The position numbers were made by a program, and so were the translations under genes. Below, one piece after another: positions 26,391 to 34,419 of a stretch of DNA of 64,000 bases. The notes under the pieces were generated by a model. It was given only the letters and a program-made list of their open reading frames with translations, was not told where the DNA came from and did not search any database. Every line of letters starts with the position of its first letter. Within the stretch, counting starts at the first letter, position 1. Source of the DNA: UBA1081 sp045636025 (GTDB lineage: Bacteria; Bacillota; Clostridia; Oscillospirales; Acutalibacteraceae); the NCBI GenBank assembly GCA_045636025.1, contig JAZTWP010000029.1:1-64000 (forward strand), read 5' to 3'.

Positions 26391-27310
26391 TTTTCACTAC
26401 CTCCGAAAACTTTTCGTGCAGTAAGCTTATCAATGAAGGGGGTTAAGATGTTCATAAGAAGAATTGCAAATGATACACCTTCGGGATAACCGCCCCAGAA
26501 ACGGATAAGTGCGGTAATAAGACCTGCACCGATACCGAATATGATACTGCCGAGAGGAGTTGTTGGGGATGTTACATAATCGGTAGCCATAAAGAATGCA
26601 CCGATAAGAAGACCGCCTGAAAGTACCCATGCAAGTGCTGCTGTGAAATCAAATCCTTCAACAAAGAGTGAGAAGATGAAAACAGTTGCAATGAAACTTA
26701 CGGGAATATGCCATGAAATAACTTTTCTTATAAGAAGGTATGCACCTCCGATGAGAAGTGCAAGAGAGCAGGTTTCACCGATAGCCCCGCCGATAGTACC
26801 GAGGAAAAGGTCTTTAATGGCGGGGACTGTGCCTTCTGAAAGCTGTACAAGGGGAGTTGCTCCTGCAACAGCATCAAGAGGGAATGCGGGGGCAGCCATT
26901 GAGCCGAATGCAACAAGCATGAAAACTCTTGCTGTGATTGCGGGATTTACAATGTTACAGCCGAGACCGCCGAAGAAACATTTTACAATGATTATTGCAA
27001 AAACAGAGCCTACGATTGCCTGCCACAAAGGAACGTTTGCAGGCAGGTTGAGGGCAAGAAGCAGACCTGTGACAACTGCGCTCAGGTCACCGATTGTCTG
27101 TTTTCTTTTAAGAATAAGATTGAAAAGGAATTCTGATACAACACAAGTACCCACGCACAGTGCAATTACAAGAAGTGCTCCTGCACCGAAGATGATTGTA
27201 CCTGCAATTGTTGCGGGTAAAAGTGCAAGAATAACATCAAGCATAAATCCTCGTGTTGATTTATTGCCGTGAATATGGGGTGAAACAGAAATATGAAGAA
27301 GATTTTCCAT
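26387..27310 (-). CDS. rnfD: Rnf complex subunit D
   Basis: 307 aa, eight to nine hydrophobic helices. The start SPHIHGNKSTRGFMLDVILALLPA and the GGLGCNIVNPAITARVF segment are RnfD/NqrB signatures. AGATPLVQ with Thr152 is the FMN attachment site. RnfD forms part of the ion-translocating membrane core. Coupled by overlap to rnfC (1 bp) and rnfG (4 bp). Confidence 0.96.
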   Translation of the reverse strand: MENLLHISVSPHIHGNKSTRGFMLDVILALLPATIAGTIIFGAGALLVIALCVGTCVVSEFLFNLILKRKQTIGDLSAVVTGLLLALNLPANVPLWQAIVGSVFAIIIVKCFFGGLGCNIVNPAITARVFMLVAFGSMAAPAFPLDAVAGATPLVQLSEGTVPAIKDLFLGTIGGAIGETCSLALLIGGAYLLIRKVISWHIPVSFIATVFIFSLFVEGFDFTAALAWVLSGGLLIGAFFMATDYVTSPTTPLGSIIFGIGAGLITALIRFWGGYPEGVSFAILLMNILTPFIDKLTARKVFGGSEK

Positions 27311-28623
27311 TATTTTTTCTCCTCCTTATTTTTTTTGTCTGCAAAATCTCTGTAAGCAGCTTTTGCCATTTTGTTTGTCTGTACAAGAGGTCTGCATGCA
27401 GGACAGTTGAATGAACAGCAACCGCATTCCATACAAACCTGAATGCCGAGCTTGCCGAGTGCTTCAATATTGCCTGCTTCGTAATTTACTGCAATTGCAG
27501 CAGGGTCAATGCCGAGAGGGCAGGTGTTTGCACAGGTACCGCAACGGATACAAGCAGTCTGTGAAGGCATACGTGTTTCTTTTGCTGTAAGAGCAAGAAC
27601 AGCATTTGTCTGCTTGAGTACGGGAGCGTCAAGATTAGGAACTGTAATACCCATCATAGGTCCGCCGTAAATAACTTTTGTGGGTTCAGTCTTGAATCCT
27701 CCGCAGAAATAAAATACGTCTTTAAGAGATGTGCCTACGGGAACGATAACATTTTTAGGTTCTTTTACTGCTCCGCCGTCAACGGTGATTGTTTTTTCAA
27801 CAAGGGGCATACCTGTTTTTATATAACGTGAGATATATGCCATTGTTGTACAGTTCACAACAAGACAACCTACATCTGCGGGAAGACAGCCTGCTTTCAC
27901 AACTTTACCGGTTGTGTTGAAAATGAGAACCTTTTCACCGCCCTGAGGATATCTTGAGGGCATAACTTTGACTCTTACTTTGCTGTTTTTTGCAGCAATT
28001 TCGTTCATTTTTGCAATTGCTTCTGCTTTATTTTTTTCGATACCGATGATATATTCTTTGATATCAAAATATCTGTCAATAATGTTGATTGCGTCTGCAA
28101 TTGAATCTGCATCATCAATCATTGTGCGAGTATCACTTGTGATATATGGTTCGCATTCTGTACCGTTGATGATGAGTTGTTCAATGGGCTTGTCTGTTGC
28201 AAATTTGAGGTAAGTGGGGAAACCTGCACCACCAAGACCTACAATACCGCTCTGTTTTACAGCTTCGATAAATGATTCTTTTGAATTGACAACAGGGGGA
28301 GTGATGTCTGCAACAGTATTTGCACCATCTGATTCAATTACAACAGCGGGGACATATTTGCCTGCCGAAGTGAGGAAATCTTCAATTTTCTTTACTGTAC
28401 CTGAAACACTTGCGTATACAGGTGATGAAACTGCAGCGCTCTGAGCCGCAACGAGTGTACCGATATCAACGTGGTCACCGGGCTTTACAACGGGAGTTGC
28501 AGGAGTGCCTATATGCATGGCTGTCGGCAGTACTACTGTAGCAGGAGTATTAATTCTGACAGCAGGGATTGATGCGGTGTTTTTTCTGTGAGGAACTTTT
28601 ACACCGTGAAGAGAAAAAGCCAT
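27310..28623 (-). CDS. rnfC: Rnf complex subunit C
   Basis: 437 aa. An N-terminal domain with HGVKVPHRKNT and PGDHVDIGTLVAAQ, a Rossmann-like NADH/FMN-binding middle (GIVGLGGAGFPTYLKF and NGTECEPYITSD), a SLBB-like region, and two C-terminal [4Fe-4S] motifs, CIRCGTCANTCP and CMECGCCSFNCP. RnfC is the peripheral subunit that exchanges electrons with NAD. It leads the operon behind a good promoter. C-terminal coiled extension found in proteobacterial RnfC is absent, as usual in Clostridia. Confidence 0.96.
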   Translation of the reverse strand: MAFSLHGVKVPHRKNTASIPAVRINTPATVVLPTAMHIGTPATPVVKPGDHVDIGTLVAAQSAAVSSPVYASVSGTVKKIEDFLTSAGKYVPAVVIESDGANTVADITPPVVNSKESFIEAVKQSGIVGLGGAGFPTYLKFATDKPIEQLIINGTECEPYITSDTRTMIDDADSIADAINIIDRYFDIKEYIIGIEKNKAEAIAKMNEIAAKNSKVRVKVMPSRYPQGGEKVLIFNTTGKVVKAGCLPADVGCLVVNCTTMAYISRYIKTGMPLVEKTITVDGGAVKEPKNVIVPVGTSLKDVFYFCGGFKTEPTKVIYGGPMMGITVPNLDAPVLKQTNAVLALTAKETRMPSQTACIRCGTCANTCPLGIDPAAIAVNYEAGNIEALGKLGIQVCMECGCCSFNCPACRPLVQTNKMAKAAYRDFADKKNKEEKK

Positions 28624-28714
28624 CTTTTGAACCTACCTTTCTGATTTGCACAGGTTTATTTTTCTGCTTAAAAAATTAACGCATAATATATCGTTTGCAT
28701 AATATAACTATTTT

Positions 28715-28744
28715 ATTATATATTATTTGCTCAATTAAAGTCAA
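28715..28744 (-). promoter_or_regulatory. rnf operon promoter
   Basis: On the minus strand TTGACT and TATAAT with an 18-bp spacer, about 90 bp before the rnfC start. Two direct copies of GCATAATATA (28681-28690, 28697-28706) lie in the leader. Confidence 0.75.
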
Positions 28745-28805
28745 GAGTGAAGATTTGATAAAAAAGTCAGAAAAAAATTGTGAAAACCGCAATTAAGCAC
28801 AAAAA

Positions 28806-28836
28806 AAAGAAGCTGAAATTTCAGCTTCTTTTTTTA
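28806..28836 (-). terminator. Terminator of the adhE-hydrogenase unit
   Basis: A perfect palindromic stem AAGAAGCTGA / TCAGCTTCTT with an AATT loop and A and T runs on both sides, directly after the group B hydrogenase stop. Confidence 0.93.
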
Positions 28837-28839
28837 ATT

Positions 28840-30273
28840 TTATTTTAAGACAGATACTGCATCACTGATTGTTTTTTCAAATGCTTCTTTACCGTATTTG
28901 TCAACATCTGTTTTACTTTTTTCGCCGTGTGTAAGACATCCTGCACCGCCTATACATCCGCCTACACAAGCCATACCCTCAATGAAGTTTGCATCAAGGA
29001 CATTTTTACTCTTCTTGAGAAGTGCTATTCTGCAAGCCTCAATACCGTCGCAGACTGCGGGTTTTACATTGAAATCAATCTTCTGCTCTGAGAGAGCCTG
29101 AACAACTGCATCTGAAAGACCGCCTGAACGGGCAAAAATTCTTCCGAAATATGAAGCATTGTCAAGAACATCTTCACTGAGAGTTGTGATATCGATATCC
29201 TTACTGTCATAAAGTGCCTGAAGCTCTTCAAAAGTAAGAACTGCATCAACATAGGGTTTTACTGATTCAAGCTGAGCTTCCGCTTTCTTTGCAGTACATG
29301 GTCCGATGAATACAACCTTTGCATTTTCACTTGTATCCTTGATATATTTTGCAAGAGCTGCCATAGGTGAAAGGTTATGTGAAACATAGGGCAGAAGCTG
29401 AGGGAATGAAGACTTGATATACTGCACAAAAGCGGGACAGCAGGAGCTTGTGAGGAAATCTTTTTCAGAAAGTTCCTTAGCTTCGCTCATTGCAACCATA
29501 TCTGCACCGAGAGCTGCTTCAACAACAGTAAAGAAACCGAGCTCTTTAAGACCTGTTATAACCTGACCGAGCTTTGCATAAACAAACTGGCTTGAAATTG
29601 AGGGGGCAACAATTGCATATACCTTATATTTTTCATTATTCTGACTCTTTTTGATAAGGTCAATAACGTTGAGGATATAAGATTTATCGCTGATTGCACC
29701 GAAGGGGCACTGATAAACGCAGGCACCGCACTGAATGCACTTATCGTTATCAATTTTTGCCGCATTGTCATCATTGATTGAGATTGCCTTTACTTTACAA
29801 GCAATCTGGCAGGGACGCTTACGGTTTACAATGGCTGAGAAGGGGCATACCTTTGCGCAGGCACCGCATTCAACGCATTTTGATTTGTCGATATGTGCTA
29901 CGTGGTTATGGTCGAATGAAATTGCACCACGCTTACATACAGCCTTACATCTGTGAGCAAGACAGCCTCTGCAGGAGTCGGAAACTTCATAACCTGCAGC
30001 GGGACATTCGTCACAGGCAATGTCAATAACCTCAATAACATTGGGGTTTTCCTTGTCACCGCCCATAGCGAGTTTTACTCTTTCGCCGAGGATTGCACGT
30101 TCTTTGTAAACACAGCAACGCATTGTTGATGTCTTACCGGGAACAATCTTCTGCGGAATGTCTAAAAGATTCTGAAGAAGAGTATCATTCCATGCTTCAC
30201 GGGCAACCTGACACAGAACTCTGTATTTGAGATACTGCACTTTGGTATCAAAAATTAAATCCATTTTTGTCAT
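28840..30273 (-). CDS. [FeFe] hydrogenase, group B-like, monomeric
   Basis: 477 aa. Cys-rich N-terminal motifs (CDECP 87-91; CRGCLAHRC 101-109) lead into two ferredoxin-type [4Fe-4S] clusters (CVECGACAKVCP 133-144; CIQCGACVYQCP 179-190). The H-cluster domain has L1 SSCCP (276-280), L2 GPCTAKK (324-330) and L3 GMACVGGCIGG (433-443). SCCP with GPC rather than the MPC loop points to group B rather than bifurcating group A. It should exchange electrons between ferredoxin and protons in the cytoplasm. Last gene of the rex-adhE unit, 4 bp after the phosphatase gene. Confidence 0.93.
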   Translation of the reverse strand: MTKMDLIFDTKVQYLKYRVLCQVAREAWNDTLLQNLLDIPQKIVPGKTSTMRCCVYKERAILGERVKLAMGGDKENPNVIEVIDIACDECPAAGYEVSDSCRGCLAHRCKAVCKRGAISFDHNHVAHIDKSKCVECGACAKVCPFSAIVNRKRPCQIACKVKAISINDDNAAKIDNDKCIQCGACVYQCPFGAISDKSYILNVIDLIKKSQNNEKYKVYAIVAPSISSQFVYAKLGQVITGLKELGFFTVVEAALGADMVAMSEAKELSEKDFLTSSCCPAFVQYIKSSFPQLLPYVSHNLSPMAALAKYIKDTSENAKVVFIGPCTAKKAEAQLESVKPYVDAVLTFEELQALYDSKDIDITTLSEDVLDNASYFGRIFARSGGLSDAVVQALSEQKIDFNVKPAVCDGIEACRIALLKKSKNVLDANFIEGMACVGGCIGGAGCLTHGEKSKTDVDKYGKEAFEKTISDAVSVLK

Positions 30274-30277
30274 CTCC

Positions 30278-31450
30278 TTAGAAATAACTTACTTTTATCC
30301 TTTTTCCCATCTGTCTGAGAGCTTTTGAAAGCTCGTCAACAAGATTCATTTTGATATTGAAGTTTATGGGAAGATCAGGATTCTGGTGAGCGGGATTAAT
30401 GGCTCTTCCCACATAGAAGTTTATATCTGTTGCTTCTTCAAAGAGCAGTCGGCATATGCGAGATGCACCGTCTTTTTTGAAGCTCCAATGTTCATAGAAT
30501 GTATTTTCACCGAGGTAGTCGTTAGCATACTCAACAACTTTGTTGACTGTGATAACACCTTCGGTTACAAGGTCAACACCTTCAAGCTCAGCAATAGGAG
30601 GAACATCACTGTCTTCAAAACTGAGTGTAGGTTTGAGGGGTTTTCTCAGGAATTTTGCCGCAATTGATGATGTTGTGCCGCCGCAGATGATATGTTTGCC
30701 TTCTTTTGAGAAGAAGAGGGACATCATTCTGTCTGCATCATCACGGTTGGAGGGAGGACCGAAGAGCATATTCATAGGAATTCTTTTTCTGATTCTAACT
30801 ACACACGCTGTGGCATCGTCACCGGGTTTGTGACCGTAAAGCTTGTCACATTCATCAACAATCATAGTTGAGAGTGTTTTTGCTGTATAACCGGCAGGAA
30901 CGATTGTTTCAACAAAATCAATTATATCTTCTCTTTTCCAGCCGAAGTTATAAGACAGACCGATTCCTGCGTGGGGACAGCCGTCACTCATTGCAACGAA
31001 AATGTCATTTTCCTGAAGATTGATAACAGATTTGAAAATCTTCTTACCGCCGATATTCATTTCTGTTTTGGGATAATCCCAGTTCTGTTCATCACGGATG
31101 ATTATTGCGTGGGGATTATCATACTGGATAAGCTCTGCAGTCTGGTTGTTTTTAAGGTGAATGATTGTGAATGTTGAATAAGCAACACCTCTGACAGAAC
31201 AGACGGGGAGTGTTGCAGCAATAGTTTCAACACATTCTTCAAGTGACAGACCTTCTGCAAGCATAGTTGATATGATTTTTGATGTAAGAGTAGAAAGAAT
31301 ACTTGCTTTTACACCACTGCCGAGACCGTCTGACAGAACGATGACTGTGGATTCGTCACCGGGTTCAACAACATCAACGTGGTCTCCGCAAAGTTCTTCA
31401 CCGTGATGATTTATACTCTTATATCCGATATCAGCACATAAATCATTCAT
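30278..31450 (-). CDS. SpoIIE-type PP2C protein phosphatase
   Basis: 390 aa. The N-terminal 220 residues are a PP2C/SpoIIE phosphatase: VIVLSDGLGSGVKAS with a metal-binding Asp-Gly, DIFVAMSDGCPHAG with the second, and GDDATACVVRI with the third. The remaining about 170 residues are a separate domain (CGGTTSSIAAKFLRKP, then DLVTEGVITVNKV) of no family I can name, found in proteins beside sensory hydrogenases. It removes phosphate from Ser/Thr proteins. The gene overlaps hydS by 8 bp and is 4 bp from the hydrogenase, so it is probably the output partner of HydS. Confidence 0.9.
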   Translation of the reverse strand: MNDLCADIGYKSINHHGEELCGDHVDVVEPGDESTVIVLSDGLGSGVKASILSTLTSKIISTMLAEGLSLEECVETIAATLPVCSVRGVAYSTFTIIHLKNNQTAELIQYDNPHAIIIRDEQNWDYPKTEMNIGGKKIFKSVINLQENDIFVAMSDGCPHAGIGLSYNFGWKREDIIDFVETIVPAGYTAKTLSTMIVDECDKLYGHKPGDDATACVVRIRKRIPMNMLFGPPSNRDDADRMMSLFFSKEGKHIICGGTTSSIAAKFLRKPLKPTLSFEDSDVPPIAELEGVDLVTEGVITVNKVVEYANDYLGENTFYEHWSFKKDGASRICRLLFEEATDINFYVGRAINPAHQNPDLPINFNIKMNLVDELSKALRQMGKRIKVSYF

Positions 31451-33122
31451 TTGTGATTGACTCCTTCAGTTTTGCAAGAGCAATTTTGGTTTCAGCTGCT
31501 GTTTCACCGAGAAGGGAAGCGATTTCCTGAACGATTCGCATCTGTTTTTCAACAACTTTATCAGCAACTTCAACAGTCTGTCTGCCGATGTTTTCTTTCT
31601 TTTCTCTTTCGTATTCTTCGTCTGTTACGTCACGCAGGATTCCTATAAGAAGTCTTGAATCACGGTCGTATACGATTGTCTGGTCAATGTAACGTTTGTA
31701 TTCTGCAAAGTATACACGTTCATTGTGGATTCCCATACCCGTATCACGTACCTTCATATAAGGTGTGGGGTCAAGAATTCTGATGACCTGAGAACCGAGA
31801 ACATCAGAAGCATAACGGATATTCATAATCTCCCTTGCGGATTTATTGATCTGTTGAACTTCGAGCTGATCATTAAGAACAATAAGACCATTGGGTGAAT
31901 TGTTTACAATTGTATCAGAGAAGCTTTCTGCCTTGTCTTTAAGGAAGGGCAGACACATTGAGCTTTCTGCTTTGCCCTGAATGATGGCAACAGCCTTTTC
32001 ACGGCAGGTATTGTAGCCGCAGGAACCGCAGTTGAGCTCCTGAGAGGGCTTGAATTTGCCCATCTGACGAAGAACAGTGTTGATTTCGTATTCAGAGGGC
32101 TGGGGTGAGCGCTGTGCAATGAATTCAAAATGCTTTTTAAGATCAATAGCTTTGGGCTGTGACACTTCAAAGTCTTTTGCACCCGCATATTTTGCAATTG
32201 CGATATAATCTTTTACTGTTTCTGTATGGTGGTATTTTTCCATAACGGGACCGCCCATACAACTGCCGATACAAGCAGACATTTCAATAAAACATTTCTG
32301 TATGTTGCCGCTTTCAATATCTTTGAGTGCAGCAATGCAATTTTCCACACCGTCCAATGCAAGGTATGAGAAATTTGTGTTTTCCTGTGCCATTGTTTTG
32401 AGCACACCGCCGGTTGTGGGGAAAAATCTTGCACGTGAACAGATATCATTATCCGATTCAAGCTCAATTTCAATGTTTTCAGCATTAAGCCATTCTGTGA
32501 GTTCTTCAAAAGTGAGAACCGCATCAACAATGCCGCTGTAGTATTCAGCTTCGTCTTTCTTTGCAACGCAAGGCCCGATGAATACTGTTTTTGCATTCTT
32601 ATAACGCTGTTTTATGTCATTGCAATGAGCCTGCATAGGTGATACAACATCTGCAAGATATTCAAGCAATGCAGGATAATGTTTCTGGATAAGAAGATTG
32701 ATTGAATGACAGCAGGATGAAATGATGATATCTCTGTCATCTTCCTTAATCATTCTCTCATATTCGTTTTTGACTATTGTTGCACCGATTGCAGTTTCTT
32801 CAACGTCATAAAAACCGAGCTTTTTAAGCGCTTTTCTCATTGCGTTGATACCTGCACCGTCATAGTTTGCAACAAATGAAGGAGCAAGGGAAACTATAAC
32901 AGGATCTCCTGATTGGAGAAGAACCTTTACTTTTTCTGTTTCATCGATTATTTCTTTTGCATTCTGGGGGCAGACAACAAAGCACTGACCGCAGAGAATA
33001 CATTCATTTCCGATGATGTGAGCCTGATTTCCTGAAAAACGGATTGCTTTGACAGGACAATGGCGTATACATTTATAACAGTTTTTACAGTTTGATTTTT
33101 TTAATGTCAGACAATTAGGCAT
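31443..33122 (-). CDS. hydS: Sensory [FeFe] hydrogenase with PAS domain (group C, HydS)
   Basis: 559 aa. Two N-terminal ferredoxin motifs (12-22 and 41-51), then an H-cluster domain with L1 SSCCHS (135-140), L2 GPCVAKKDE (183-191) and L3 MSACIGSCMGG (281-291). His in place of Pro after the L1 Cys pair, and the domains that follow, mark group C. A Fes-type Cys set CGSCGYNTC...C (365-390) leads to a PAS domain (about 402-500) and a C-terminal coiled coil (about 505-555). There is no kinase domain, so the signal must pass to a partner, most likely the coupled phosphatase. Proposed to sense H2 or redox state. Confidence 0.93.
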   Translation of the reverse strand: MPNCLTLKKSNCKNCYKCIRHCPVKAIRFSGNQAHIIGNECILCGQCFVVCPQNAKEIIDETEKVKVLLQSGDPVIVSLAPSFVANYDGAGINAMRKALKKLGFYDVEETAIGATIVKNEYERMIKEDDRDIIISSCCHSINLLIQKHYPALLEYLADVVSPMQAHCNDIKQRYKNAKTVFIGPCVAKKDEAEYYSGIVDAVLTFEELTEWLNAENIEIELESDNDICSRARFFPTTGGVLKTMAQENTNFSYLALDGVENCIAALKDIESGNIQKCFIEMSACIGSCMGGPVMEKYHHTETVKDYIAIAKYAGAKDFEVSQPKAIDLKKHFEFIAQRSPQPSEYEINTVLRQMGKFKPSQELNCGSCGYNTCREKAVAIIQGKAESSMCLPFLKDKAESFSDTIVNNSPNGLIVLNDQLEVQQINKSAREIMNIRYASDVLGSQVIRILDPTPYMKVRDTGMGIHNERVYFAEYKRYIDQTIVYDRDSRLLIGILRDVTDEEYEREKKENIGRQTVEVADKVVEKQMRIVQEIASLLGETAAETKIALAKLKESITNE

Positions 33123-33128
33123 TGCCCG

Positions 33129-33389
33129 TTACTTCCCTTCGCTATGGATTTTGTTAAGCACGTTCTCCTCAAAAAACTCTTTGAAGCATTCTTTTGTAAT
33201 ACCGGTGTGAATATCATCATCAATCTGGATAGTAACACCAATACGGTTACACTTGCCGATGCAAAAGCTCCCGGCAAGTGTAACTTCGTCTTCAAGATGA
33301 TAATCACTGACGGCTTTCTGCAGAAGTTCCACAATCTCGGGTGAACCCTTGAGATGGCAGGAACTTCCTACACAAACCTGAATCAGCAT
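33129..33389 (-). CDS. Thioredoxin-like [2Fe-2S] ferredoxin 1
   Basis: 86 aa. CVGSSCHLKGS (6-16) and SFCIGKC (about 41-47) give the four cysteines of the thioredoxin-like [2Fe-2S] fold also found in NuoE and HydC. Spacing of 6 bp to hydS and 1 bp to its paralogue. A small soluble electron carrier, or a subunit of the sensory hydrogenase. Confidence 0.9.
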   Translation of the reverse strand: MLIQVCVGSSCHLKGSPEIVELLQKAVSDYHLEDEVTLAGSFCIGKCNRIGVTIQIDDDIHTGITKECFKEFFEENVLNKIHSEGK

Positions 33390-33390
33390 A

Positions 33391-33630
33391 TTATACCTTT
33401 CCTTTTACGTTTTTTTCAAAAAATTCTTCAACAGTTTCGGGAGTAACTGAGTAGAAATCGTTATCTACTGTTACGCATACACCCTGCTGGCACTTACCCA
33501 TGCAGAATGTGCCGCCGAGTTCAACTTTATCGCTGAGATTGTTTTCTGCGATAAGGTACTGAAGCTGCTCAACAACCTGACGTGAACCTTTGATATGGCA
33601 TGAACTACCGATACATACTGTAACTTTCAT
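33391..33630 (-). CDS. Thioredoxin-like [2Fe-2S] ferredoxin 2
   Basis: 79 aa, clear paralogue of the next gene: CIGSSCHIKGS (6-16) and TFCMGKC (41-47) hold the four cluster cysteines. The loop QQGVCVTVDND has a fifth cysteine not in the paralogue. AAGGAG lies before ATG. The pair sits between the kinase gene and hydS. Confidence 0.9.
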   Translation of the reverse strand: MKVTVCIGSSCHIKGSRQVVEQLQYLIAENNLSDKVELGGTFCMGKCQQGVCVTVDNDFYSVTPETVEEFFEKNVKGKV

Positions 33631-33651
33631 TTTATATTACTCCTTATCTGA

Positions 33652-34401
33652 TTATTCGTAATCTACAACGTCAACCCAAGAAAGAAGGAACTCTCTTTCT
33701 TTTTCGTTGCCCTTTACTGACTGTGATGCAGCAACGATGGGCATCCACTTCTGAACATACTGCTTAGCTGTGTTGCTCTTTGTGCAGAATGTGTCAAGAT
33801 ATGTCTTAGCGCCTTCGATGTCGCCGCCGAGCCAGAAGAGAAGGTATGTTCTTGCAGCGTCTGCAGAAGCATTACCCTGAGTTGCGTGTGCCCAGTCAAG
33901 AATGTAAGCTGTGCCGTCTTCTGTGATGATAATATTTGAGGGATTAAGATCACCGTGGCATACTTTCTTGTGCTTGGGCATACCTTCAAGACGAGTGTGA
34001 AGGTCATAACGTGTTGTTGCGTCAAGCTCACTCATACCGATTTTTCTGTTCATCTTATCCTTGAGCTTGTTGAGAAGAGCACATTCCTTGCCGTGGATAC
34101 CAAGCTGGATATCAACGAGCATTTCGATGTATTCTGCCTTCTTTTCAGCATCTTCGTCGATAAGCTGCTGAAGTGTCTTGCCCTTGATGTATTCTGAAAC
34201 GATAGCCCACTTGCCGTCGATCATTGTAACTTCAAGAACTTTGGGGATGTTAAGACCTGTTTCTTCAATTCTTGCCTGATTGAGAGCTTCATTGAGAACG
34301 TCAGCCTTTGAATAGTCTGCATTGAAAACTTTGATACATCTGTCGCCGTCACGATAGATTGTTTTGTTATTTCTTACTGCTATTACTCTGTCAAGTTTCA
34401 T
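33652..34401 (-). CDS. APH/choline kinase-fold phosphotransferase
   Basis: 249 aa. A protein-kinase-like fold of the aminoglycoside phosphotransferase/RIO type: catalytic loop VCHGDLNPSNIIIT (about 147-160) and the metal motif ILDWAHA (about 168). The N-terminal lobe has the ATP-binding Lys in RCIKVFN and EYIKGKTL at the hinge. It lies 18 bp after adhE and 21 bp before the first ferredoxin gene. A role in resistance is unlikely in this setting; a phosphorylation role opposite the PP2C phosphatase four genes on is an attractive guess. Confidence 0.8.
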   Translation of the reverse strand: MKLDRVIAVRNNKTIYRDGDRCIKVFNADYSKADVLNEALNQARIEETGLNIPKVLEVTMIDGKWAIVSEYIKGKTLQQLIDEDAEKKAEYIEMLVDIQLGIHGKECALLNKLKDKMNRKIGMSELDATTRYDLHTRLEGMPKHKKVCHGDLNPSNIIITEDGTAYILDWAHATQGNASADAARTYLLFWLGGDIEGAKTYLDTFCTKSNTAKQYVQKWMPIVAASQSVKGNEKEREFLLSWVDVVDYE

Positions 34402-34419
34402 TGTGAATTCCTCCCTTGA

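Noticed and set aside
26643..27272. A 209-aa open frame antisense to rnfD
   Set aside because: It has no ribosome binding site and mirrors codon bias of rnfD; rnfD has full family signatures.
22729..28623. Nqr rather than Rnf
   Set aside because: RnfB with Fes and ferredoxin motifs and RnfC with two Fe-S motifs are present, and there is no NqrF.
33652..34401. Aminoglycoside resistance
   Set aside because: The fold fits, but the gene sits inside the rex-adhE-hydrogenase unit, and nothing suggests resistance.
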